Assembly (NCBI GenBank): GCA_031763025.1
Contig: JASSKH010000028.1
Location: 8,571,359 to 8,635,358, forward strand
Length of the DNA: 64,000 bases
Source of the DNA: Macrocystis pyrifera
Taxonomy: Eukaryota; Sar; Phaeophyceae; Laminariales; Laminariaceae
Direction of reading: 5' to 3'
Shown here: positions 26,901 through 39,200 of the stretch, piece after piece
Position numbering within the stretch: the first letter of the stretch is position 1
Layout of the letters: each line of letters begins with the position of its first letter
Made by a program: the position numbers and the translations under genes
The notes under the pieces: generated by a model
What the model saw: only the letters and a program-made list of their open reading frames with translations
What the model was told of the DNA's origin: nothing
The model's database searches: none

Positions 26901-27214
26901 CCTGCAAAAACAAAAAACGAAGAAAAAAAAAAACGGCACCCTGCATATAGCAGCTCACGCAGTGATTGACGTGTTTTATTTACAGCGTCATTGCCAATCG
27001 AAAACGCGCGCGCGCGGGGGGGTATTTCCGGCGGGTGCTACACCAGAATCGCTTCCGACGAGCGAAGCCCTCGTTGTCACTGGCCTCGTCCACGGTACCA
27101 GCAAAGCACACGTCGAACCCATCACAGGTTGGATGTAGTCCGCCGCGACAGTCCCCCCCCCCCCGTGCGTCAAAAGTCGAGCACAACAAAACGCAATAAT
27201 TCAAGGATTGTGCG

Positions 27215-27250
<36 letters not shown>

Positions 27251-27516
27251 CAACTCACACGCAAAGTTCGTACCTGGCACTTACTTGTTCGTTACGCACG
27301 TCTGTCTCACGAGGATGTCTCACAGCCGTCTGCAACCAAACAAACGACTTGCTACTTCTCCCTAGAATATCACACACGTATCATGCATCGGACGCAGAAT
27401 CAAGAGGGACGCCGCATGCGCTTGTGTCCTTGAGTAGAAAGAAAGAACGGTTCGGATGTGATGAAAAATGAAACACGCACCGAAGTACCGCAGTCGGTGT
27501 CGGCAGCAAAAAAAAA

Positions 27517-27562
<46 letters not shown>

Positions 27563-30500
27563 CGGGTGCCTTAAGTAAGAAAAATATGAGTTAAGCGGAA
27601 AATCTCGATTTCACAGCTGTTGTTTTTTACATTAATTCGAAAAATAAATAGAGTTAGGGGGACCATACAGACGACAGCCCCCCGCGCGGTACGATAGATA
27701 ACTAGTACCGCCGTGATCACCCGGGTGATAACGTGAGACACCCCCTGACACAAATTTCCGAGCCGAATTCCTCCAAAAGATGCCTTAGGGGGGGGGGGGG
27801 TACTCATTTCCTGCTTGCCTTAGTCATTTGACCATTGACCACGCATCTCTTAAGGAGACGACGGAGCACCGTTCCTACTCCTAATAGCGACACCTCCAAC
27901 AATCGGGTGCTCATTACGTTGTTTCTCTATATTACAGGGGGGCGGGGAGGGGGGGGGGGGGGCAAGCACACAAAACGAAAAAGGTGGCTCCGGGAATATT
28001 TTCGATGGCAGCATCCCATACATACTACACGCGCGCATCGCTCGGCGTTTGCATTCTCCCCGTATGTAGGTAAAATCAGCATCGCTCGGTGCTCGCACTC
28101 CCTCTGGAAATCTCCTTGGAGAACGTGTGTTATCTCGCTTGTTGTGTACACGGCACACAAACGTGCCATCTATTATATTAATAAAAACCTTCTGTAGGCT
28201 CTGACCCCGCGGAAAAAAGAAATTACTGTACTGGAGTGCCATGTACCGACTGCACAATTTGTTCCCTGTGCCACGGACCCGACCCTTTCGTCAGGACGAC
28301 AACCATGACTTAGTTGCTGCGCGGCCGCCGTTTTCTTTTTACACCACCCGGTCATTAGAGCAAGGACGCAATTTCTTTTTCGTGGTTTGCATACATGTGA
28401 TACACATATACGTACGTCCTGTTGGTCGCATTTTTTTTCGGATTTCTTTTTTTTTTTTTTTTTTACGCCTGAACCCCTGTAAGACGTCGAGAGTCAAAAC
28501 ACGTACACAAACAAAACAAAACAAAGAGAGAGAAACCAAATTGAAAAAAATGATGGTATGTAGCATCGGCCACAGGAAGGAAGCAGAAAGCAAGCCCGAG
28601 ATGCTGGAGCGGTTGTGTGTCTGAACTGCTATTTAAGAGGCCTAGCCACATGACATGCACACGGGATGGAGACAGCACGTACCGCTTGCTGTGCAAAATG
28701 CACTCTCTTTCGCTAGACGGGCGAAAAATGTTGCCTGTATTTCAGGAGTTTCAGGCGCACTGTTAATATCAATACCTGGTTTGTCACACCTGGGGTCCCA
28801 AACGGCTTAACCCGGTACAAACGTTAACGTTTCCCTGCAGTCTACCCCTGCCCTGGCCATCGTCGAGGCTGCTGCTGTTGCTTTTCTCTTGCTGCCGCCG
28901 CTGTTGCTGTCTGTTTCACCGAAGGGTTGAACCGGCAGATAACGCGCGTAGCTGTGGCACGTATGATATTGACTCGCCGCCACAATACTGATACACCAGA
29001 CATGGGTGTTGCATGCATGCGTGAATGCATGCAGAAAACCGTACAATAGGAATGCGTGCATTGATCTCCGTGTCCCGCGTTAGCTTTCGTCCTCGCCGAA
29101 AGCGCCGGGGGGCTAGGCAGGCGGCGTACTAATGTCATCCATGGCCGTAGCAGGGAGGGGGAGGATCTTTCCGGCGGGTGTTATATCGGGCTCATCTCCG
29201 ACAAGCGACGCCCCTTAAAGTTGCCACCGACTTTCCACCGACTTTGCACAAGGTCCATATCACAAAAATATACTGTAGTTCGGGTTTACTCTATTACGGG
29301 GGACCATAGTAAACGGGACCAAATATTGTTAGTAAAAATAGGCAAGTATATAGGTTTTAGTGTGTACCGCACGTGCTATTTACTATGGCCCTCCGCAATA
29401 CAATTAAGTGGACCCGTGGGTCGATGACGACAGCTCGTGCGGCACACACACAAACGCACCAACAAGGGGTACACGTCAGGACTTCGCCGAAACGTGGACC
29501 TGGTACTAAAAAATACAAGCAAAACGAACACATACCGCAGTATCGTATCAGCAAACTAGAGGGTCGGGTTTTCAACATTAATGAACTTGGGGTCAACGAC
29601 GACAGCCCGTGCGCCAGATACATGCACGTAACATTTAGCAATCTACTGCCACTCTGACCCGAAATATAGGGACCGTTAGCATACAATTAGTCAATACAAA
29701 CGGTCCTTATATTTTGGGTCAGAGTGGTATGGCCCCCCGTAATAGTCGGAGTTACAGGTATAATATAAAAAAGACTGTAGGCTCTGACTCGCGGAATTTC
29801 GTACTATTACGGGGGTCCATAGTAAACAGGACCTACGGTACACACAAAAACCTATACATTTACCTATTTTTACTAACAATATCTGGTCCTATTTACTATG
29901 GTCCCCCCCCCGTAGCACGAAAAGATTTATTCAGCACTCCCGCCACCAGCAGCAACAGCAGAACCAGCAGCAGCGGCAGTGTCATACGCATCTACGGAGT
30001 GCCTGCTTCCACCCCGACTGAACGTACTGTGAGCGGCGAACGTTAGCAAATCAGACAAAAAACACCATTGGGGAGGGCCGACAGGCGCCGCCCGAGAATA
30101 GGACGACGAAAATATTTCGGCTGACCGTTGTAGTCTAACCTTGACCCGTCAAGACCTCTTTAGCTTCAATACACCTGTCATATTGTGAGAACTTCCTTGA
30201 CGGCTCTAATCTTGATCCGCCAAGACCTCTCTAGATTCAAAATCCCCGTTTTAGTGTGGGGAAGTCCTTGACGGGTGTGTCCGTCCGTCACGGGACAAGA
30301 GTATCGTCACCCAAAATCTTCGGGACAAGAGTCGGCGCTCGATCCTCGGTGAGTAGGCTTGATAGAGGATGGATTCGACATCGAGGGGGCGGGGCGGAGC
30401 GCAGGGGAGAGGAGTGGCACTGACTAGATCGGAAGAAGATCGCGGAAGAGCAGGAGGACATTAGTCTTGCTCCGGGCTAACCTTCCTCGCTCAACCAAGG

Positions 30501-32410
30501 TTAAAAAAAAAAAACTGATTTCAAGAGCGGAACAGTTTTCAGACAGAAACTTCTTATGACGAAACGGTTCTTGGTTTGGTTTTCCGCGAGAATGGGAGTT
30601 TGAAATACAGTAGGAAAAGGGGGCGGTACGTAACATGAACCAAGACATGCCAGGCGCGGAGGGAAAAAAAAAGGCGGGGCTGCTGGAGGGCAGAAGCCGA
30701 TGGCTGGAGGCCACGGGATGCCCGGGACAACAGCGGAGGCCGGAAGGACAGACCGGCCTGGCACACGAGAGCCGCACCTCACGAAACACATCACATCACT
30801 CATAAAGAAGACATCCCACACCGCACACTACATATATTCCACCCCCAAGACACCGGGGCATCTATTGACATAGCGGTTCTTTGGATGCGTCACTGTTGTC
30901 ATTGTTGGGACAGAAAAAACAAAAACAAAAAAGTGGGCTTGTTCGGGACTTGAATAAGGGCCCATCTTAACGGGCAACACTAAATTTTGTTCAATCAGAC
31001 GCAAATTAAATTAGAAAAAAAAAAAAAATCTATTAATACGAAGTCAAATTGAAAGAACCGAAAGTCCTCGATAAGATGGGCCTTTAAATTAAATTAGAAA
31101 AAAAAAAAAAAAAAGAAGTCAAATTGAAAGAGCCGAAAGTCCCCGTTAAGATGGGCCCTAACTTTATCGCAGTACATACGTATAGAGGGGGAAAAAAAGG
31201 AACGACCGAAAAAAAAGGACGAACATTTGCCGGCAGCACCGGTCACGGTTCGGATGTACATTCGCAGGGGGGGGCATTACAATTTTTTTGGCGTCCGACG
31301 ACGCCAGATGTGGAAAAAAAAAACGGTAGTCTCGCAGCAGGTTTGGGAGTGCAGACATTGCCACACAATGAGGTGGGGTTGTGCGGCGTTCCCACACTTT
31401 CGCGGGCCAACAACTACAGTAGATAAATATCTCAGACTGCCGCCGAGGAGCCAGGACGGCCTTGAAGGGATACTATAGCGGTAAAGAAGCGCCACGATCT
31501 AGGGGATAAGACCCGGTATCCACAGCGAGAAACACCACAAGGAGTCGTCCGAAACACGCGAAGCCTCGTCCAACACCAACTCCAACTTCCCGAACGACAC
31601 ACAAAGCGAAGAACCATACTTGTCACACGGAGCGCAGCATGACCCTACTCATGCCCGTCGCGCCGCACGCACACACACGTACCAGGCACCCGTTAACGGC
31701 TGACAAGACCAACCCTGCACGCACAGCTCGGGCATCTCACGGTCTATCTACAGCAGACCGCCTAGATCCTGGTGTACTCTGCCGTTAGTAAGATATTTTG
31801 CAGAAATCTGCGCAGGACGGATCCAACCCAGGAAAAAAATACCTGCACTATAAATAGATCTTGCAGAACACACGGCTTCCACTCGGCAACAAAAGACCTA
31901 CCGTACAAGACATCATTCAAGGGAGCCCGGAACAAAAAAAAATGTGAACCGTCACAGTTTTTTTTTTTCGCTCGACATCGGGGGGGGGGGGGGGTGTACT
32001 CGATAGGAGAGATGTACTCGATCTCATGCTTTGCCGTAGTCGTATGACCATAGACCCTCGCATCCCTACAATGCCGGGACGGAGCATGTCGGGTTTCCAC
32101 CGACCAGGCAGACATTGCTTGCACCAAGCGCGAAGCGCCGTGAGGTGTCCGGCGAGTCGCATGAAGGGTGAGCTGCATCCTATTTCATACTAAGAACCGC
32201 TTGTGAGGCGGACTTGTATATGGATGACAGCTTCAATGAGCTAGTTTAATTTCCGGTGTGGCCACTTCGACAGCAATGGGAGTACTATGTGACTGCCTCT
32301 TGAGTGCCTTACCTTGAACACTACATGATACGATCAATTCCCTTGTGCAGAGTAAAGGTTCTTTACTTCGCACAAATGATCTAACTAGACGACCAGCTGT
32401 GGGCGACCGC

Positions 32411-32442
<32 letters not shown>

Positions 32443-35400
32443 GGTACCCTGGATGTCTAGCTCACGTAGTGAGCGGCATGTTTTACAGTGTCGTTGCCAA
32501 CCGACGCCAACCCAACCCACATATAATATATATAACAGGGGGACATCGGGGGGGGGGGATTCTTTACTAGAACCAAGCGAAAAAAAAAAATGAAGAAAAA
32601 AAAAAAAAAAAATCATCATCATGTGATCACAGCGGTTGCGACTTCTGGGGGTGTGGTGTGTCGTTTTCTCTTTATCGCGTACGCCCTTGCATCATCCTTA
32701 CAGGTCAGGGAGGCTGTATGATCTACTGTATCTGCCCTGAAATATCAAGATCATGGAAGTGGGAAAGGACGATCTGTCTGATTCGTTCGGTGAGTGATAC
32801 CCACTCTTCGGCGGAAATACGAGGACCGTTTAGACGATAATATAAAGATGGAGCGGTCCTCGTTTACTGCCGCTCAGAGTGGTGCTTCGCCGTCTGCTTG
32901 GCCGCTATACCAGATATTTATGATACCAGGGTATTATACACTATTACGGGGGACCATAGTTAATAGGACCTATGGTACACATAAAAACCTATATATTTAC
33001 CTCTTTTTACGAACAATATTTGGTCCTATTTACTACGGTCCCCCGTAATAGCGGAAAGCCTGAGAGCGTAAGTGAAGCTATTAATATTACGGGGGGCCAT
33101 AGTAAATAGGATCTGCGGTACAAAAAAAATATATACATGTTTCCCTATTTTTACTAACAATATTGGGTCCTATTTACTATGGGCCCCCGTAATAGCAACA
33201 TTCGATGAAAATCGGCGAACACTGAGAATGCTGTGAAACCCTACGCGGGACAAAAATAAAGGCACATACCGGGCGGGGGGGGGGGGGGGGGGGGGAAGTC
33301 ACACTGTGACCACGGCTTGTCCAGAAGATCGCTGAGGGTAAAGAACCTCCCTTGAATCAAGCTGGAAAGTGAAAGTGACGATCAACAAAAATATCCAGGT
33401 TTACACACGTGAAAAAATCATACCTGTATCCCAAAAAAGAGTCAACACGGGAGCGGACTTTACCTCGGTCGTCCTCCTGCCGACAGCGCATTCGGTGCGG
33501 CTAGAAAAAAAAAAAAAGGTCGACAGGTCTAACTGGCGTTGACTGCCGGTGCAGTTATTAAAACCGAACGCGAGTTTCTAACGCCGTAAATTATGCCTGG
33601 TACCGGTATATACGTATCGTAGCACTTTCGACAACACCCCCTCTCCGACGAATGCAAAAAAGCCGGCTATATCGACAACGGGGAGAACGTAAACGCCGAG
33701 CGATGCGTGCGTCCATGGAGAGATCTCGACGAGGTATTCTCCAAAAGCCATGACGTTTCGCTGTGTGTGCCCTATGTAGGCTCTTAAGCCCTCTAGGACT
33801 GCAGTCCCGTTTTGGGGACAGACCACTCTAATTCAAGACAGGTTGTCCCCGAATCGGGACCGCGGTTCTGAAAGGGTTAAGACATGCTTTGGAAAAAATC
33901 GGTTCCGAAATTCGTCCCAGGATGTGTGTCGTCTTCTCACCCGTGTGATACGCTTCAGATTTTTGTCTTCCTCACATAGTATACAGAATGTATATCCTGC
34001 GTGAGGCCGTATAAAACACCGCAGTACGCAGATCGATGTGTATCAACGCACAGCTTGGAAAGCTGAGTTTCGATGAAATTCTCGATCTCACAGCCGTTGT
34101 TGTTGTTGTTGTTGTTTTTTAAAATGTTTCAATACAGATATCTGCCGATCCCTTTCGAGCTACAGCAATTAGCTGAAGCCGGTGCTAAGACCGCAGACCC
34201 AGATTGATTATCACTCGTCTCAAAATAGAAGAACCGGTTGTATAATATTACTTCATCCAACAGTCTCTTATATTTTGGGATACAAGAATATAAGGACCAG
34301 TTACATACCGATATAATTATCGAGGGAAAAAGCCAAACAAAAAAAGGTGTACCTGTTCCATCTGAGCCAAAAAACAGGTACAAACTGAAACCAAGCAAAG
34401 AAACAACATGCCACGAGCGGTGTTTTTTATTGGCCATGAGCATGAGAAATCACAAACGTGTTTTGTATTTGGCGCCTGGCGGCAGTGAACGTGCGGCCTC
34501 CAAAATCTTAACAAGCATTGATGACCACTTCTATTATGTCACACAGGCATTCTTTGACTAGGAACCCCACGCCCCACGCCCCACGCCCCCTATTCTTGCT
34601 ATTCTGCCCCTTCCTCTTTTTTCCTATCCGTGCGTACTCTCCAACTTCGCATCCTATCTCCCCCCCCTCTTTCTCCCACGACTGGTGAGGGTAAAGGCAG
34701 TACCACTACACACACCACGGGCTCTATACTCGGGGACCTGCGGGGGGTCACCAGGCTTTGTTTTAATCGCCACGTCGGGCGCGCCCAGAGTACCTCTTCG
34801 GCGCTCCCCCCCCCCCGTTGACAGTTTTGAAGCCTCGGCCAACCTTGAGGAACCGCTTGCTCAGCACGAAGTTACTTTGCCGTTCTAAAAACTGAGCCCA
34901 CCTCGGCGCGGGGTGGGGCAGACGAATTGCCGTCAGTATCCATGGTGGTGTGTGTCCTATATGACTATAAATAGTGCCATGACCATACAAAACAACAGTA
35001 CGTATATATATATCATACCAGGTACAACGTGGTATGCATCATAGGTGAACCAACATCGTACGCCTCGAACAAAAAAAAGAGAAAAAGCGAAATCAGCGTA
35101 TGTATGTATGCACCAGAAACGTATGTATACGTACAGACATACAAGCAGTGTGTGTCCTCCGATTGGCTCAAAACTAGGCAAAAACAGTTACCTGGTAAAA
35201 GCTACTGTTTGTGGACAAAGTAGACAAATCCAGGTCTACCTGGCCCACTACAAGCCAGAAACAGGTACGACGTAAGCTTGACCAATGGCAGGGCGCCTGG
35301 CGTGTGTTTTACTTGATTTTAGTGTGTACCTGTTTTTGGTCCAAAATAGACCGGGTATACCTTTTTTTGGCTAAAACCACGTAATCTATCCAAACGCTCC

Positions 35401-36178
35401 ATATGTTAGGGGACAGAGTGATAACACGTACCACACGATTCTCAAAGCTTCTCCAAATTAACCAACGCGCACAAGTTGAGGTCAGTTCGTTGCAAATATG
35501 CTGCTGCGTGAGTTCCTATTAATAGCAGCAGCTTACAATGTAACACTAGCGGTATCTTCCTAGGGAGCCAAGGGCAGGGAGGGGGGATAATCATTCGTTG
35601 CTTGCCTTCTTAGCCCTTTGATTATTGACCGCGCATCCCTTTCGAGACAGAGCACCGTTCCTACTCCTAATAGACACCTCCAACAATTGGGCTCTCACTA
35701 CGTTCTTCCCATACAATTATATACATACGAAGCACGTGCCGTCTCACGATGATATCACGATTTTTTTTTTTTTTCCCCCCCGCCTGTTTTTCACGGCGTG
35801 TGCCGTCCATCGCCGAGCTCCTTACCATACACATGAGTAGTGGTCTCCCCGTATAGTGCCGGCTGAGTTGTGCCGGCCGCTCGCTACGTTTATAGTGCAC
35901 TTGTGATCGCTTGGCAAATATGAGGCTAACCAGTGAGGCAGTGATCGGCGTAGTGCCGCTGCAATGCCGGCAAAGGTTGGACGGCGCGCACCGGCACAAT
36001 AGAGCAGAGGGACCGGCGCGCGAGAAAACGCACCCCGTCAGGCGAGTTTCCAAGTTGGTCTTTTCCAACAACGAGGAGAGTGCACACGCCCACGTATAAT
36101 GGCGATGCGTCCATTTTATGAAAACATCTCGACGAGAATTTTCTGAAGAAATCAATTTTCATAGCGTGTGCGCCCGCC

Positions 36179-36224
<46 letters not shown>

Positions 36225-39200
36225 TGATTGCAGAGAAAAAAAAAAAAAAAAAAAACGTCGCCGAAACTCACCGGAGCGGGTGTGCATTGTTGCGTGGTAT
36301 ACATGGCGGTAGGCGGGTCTCGACAACACTAATGTTTACTCGCTGTTGCACTGGACTTGCTATGCTAGTAGCGTGGGGGCACAGAAGAGCAGCCAGCACA
36401 CCAGGAAGCACTACTAAGGCTGCACGCAGCAGTTTCTGGCAGCCGTTTTACGCTGGGCACAGACACAACTCCACAACAGAGCAGAAAAACCCTGGCTGTG
36501 ATCGCGTATCAACGAACCCTTTTGTGCGTCTTGATTAACTTGATGAACTTGATTAGCTATAGCATATATATACCGACCAAGGCAACGACGCGTGCCCGTG
36601 CGTTTCTATCAAAAAAAAATTCAGCAGGAAGAGCTTGCAGCAGAATGCACAAGTATCGCCATGTCGCGCGCGCTACATAGACGTACAGCTCTTTCCACAG
36701 CGTTCGGAAACAAAACCCCCTATTCCAGCAGCCGGGGCTGCTTCGTGCATACAGCCAAACGCCGTAATCGTAGTGTACGAAGTGTTTCGACATTTCCCCC
36801 CTGCGAATTCCCACAGCGGTTATTAATATTAAAAGTAGCTACCATGGCTATCTGTCACTGGCCGGGAATACAACCTCCGTTTGATGTTTACAGCGAAGCA
36901 TAAACGTGGACTATATTCCCGGGCAGTGTGGTATGTATAGCTCTAGACGCACGTCACGTACGACGTACATCTAAATAGCATGCATGAACCCTTTCACGAC
37001 TATCCGGTAGAAAGCTTGTCCCACACTACTTCCAAGTACTTTTCGCCCAGCAAACGTGACAGGTTTCGCTTCCAACCAAAAAGGGGTTGCTTTCTTAGCT
37101 AAAAAGAAACGCAGAAGACTACATTCTGAAACAAACTTGTCGTCGAAAAAGTGAGTACAGCTTATGGGTACCGCACATTTCACCGAAATTACGAGGTGAC
37201 ATAACTGATCAGAAAGAACCACATATGGTAGGAAAAACATAAGGGAACATGTAGCATTGAGGTCCATCGTGAGTTCTGCTCACTAACCCCCCTTGTACTG
37301 GTAGTAAGCGACATGCCCATACCCGACCCTCTTACGTAGCCCCAAACATACAGAACATGACGTGTTTCGTCTTCGAACCAACCTCGCAGCATCGTAGAAC
37401 AACCCCTGGGAACCGACGGCCACCCACCATTCTGGAACCCGGCCCGCCGAATTAATAATCCGGGTTTGCCACTACCCTCCCTCTGCTGAATAGGGTATAG
37501 GCTCCTTGTGCCTTTTCGTGTCCGCGGGCTGGAGCATAGCGACGACCCATACACCCGCGACGTGCCATCGGCAGTGCGGACGAGGAGCTTTTCTACGTTT
37601 TTCGCGGGCTTTAGTCGGAGTAGCTGCTGTACCGCACGTCTCGCACTTCCGGGGGTACAGATGATACATGCCCATGTATCATACCATCTGTGTAACGTAT
37701 ATATATACATCCAGTAACTATTAATAACGTGTTTCCAGGTATGTATTGGAGTGAAGGTAAGAGATCTGACTATCACTTTAGGGCTCCATCCGGATTCGGG
37801 ACTCATCTATACGTACGTATGGTACCACATACAGCAGTAGCAGTAGTACGGGTGTACAAGGAGCGGCGCCTGTAAAAAAAAATCCCACTTGGGGTGTTTG
37901 TACGAGTATTCATTCAAGACTCGCTAAAAAAAACAAGAAAATATCTTACACACTTTGTCAAATTTTATGCATACATACATACATACATACGTGTGCCTTC
38001 TTGTGGCCTCGGGCTGGAGTTCAGTAACGAAAAGTTTGCGTGCGCGAGGAGGGGGGGGTACGTATGTCGTATTGGGCGGTTGCGGCTACCGCTGTACCAT
38101 AACAAGCGCGTGCATCACAATAGACGATACTCTAAAGCTCTAAAGGCACAGCAGCACCAGATGACACACAGCAACAGGAGACGTGGATATTACGCACCAT
38201 TCAACTCCTGAGTACCAGTAGATGACGGCATCATAAAGTACCAGGTGCCGGAAAAGGGAAATAAGGCGTTTCTTATGTATTCGGATTGACTATATATAAG
38301 GACTTGTTTCTTTTGTAGAGGAACTACCGCAGAATGGGGCCTCCAGCCGCCCAGAAGACTCCCCCCGCCCAGCGTTCTATTTGTTGTCTTGGTTCTGCTT
38401 GTGGTGTCCAACGCGCCATGCCGGTGCGAAGAAAGTACGGACCACCCTGACCGCTAGGAAATCACGGCATCACCCCCAGAAAAAACTACTGCTGCTGCTG
38501 CATTAGTAGTAGCCTACGCTGCCTGAAATATATATGTGTACCAATTATACTTGTACGAACAAGCTCCTCCACACAACGCTGCTGTCTGCGCTCGTTTGTG
38601 GGACATCGGTATTACGGGGGACCATAGTAAATAGGACCAAATATTGTTAGTAAAAATAGGTAAGTATATAGGTTTTTATGCATACCATAGGTCCTACTAA
38701 CTATGGACCCCCGTAATAGACTCTTACTCTTCTCTCAGACAAAATTACGGGTTGGTCGTACAAAATTTACGAGTTTGTTTGTCGTACGCAGTGTGGTCCG
38801 TGGTGTCGACAATGAAAAACATTGAGAAAAAAAAACAAAAAACATTTTTTTCAACCCTTTTTTTTTCTTTTCACAAAAACACAGCAACAGGCAGTACACT
38901 ATTTGTACCAGGTACAAGTGTCAAGTGTAACTGCTATGGTATCACCGGCAAGACACAGGACTCGTGGCCCAGAGGATGGATTTATTGCTCTGAGTCCTGG
39001 CGCATGGGAATGTCTCATCAGGGTATTAACAGTACGAGTATTGTCCCCGTGACTGTCTCCTGACACTTGGTACTCGTTACGTTAAGTTCGTACCAAAGAC
39101 GACGGTATCAAATATGGTATCAACAATTATAATAAACAGGATCGCGGGTCACGATGGATTTCTTCTTAGAGCAGTAGCACCCCTACTGCATCTGAATTTC

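Larger units (their letters stand above)
33891..38609. other. Gene-poor intron stretch
   Basis: Apart from the repeats listed, this part has a 205-codon - frame (37189-37806) with no motif, GTATATATATAC-like tracts, and a sequence at 33680-33780 that mirrors 28030-28110 (GCATCGCTCGGCGTTT in both). Missing exons of the coiled-coil gene could lie here, but none is convincing. Confidence 0.4.

Noticed and set aside
31510..31580. Possible - strand exon (LELVLDEASRVSDDS)
   Set aside because: The product looks helical, but the only donors leave it in phase 2, which does not fit the next exon found. A related sequence near 18040-18080 suggests a repeat.
37189..37806. 205-codon - strand frame
   Set aside because: No motif, no coiled-coil pattern, and no good splice sites linking it to the gene on that strand.
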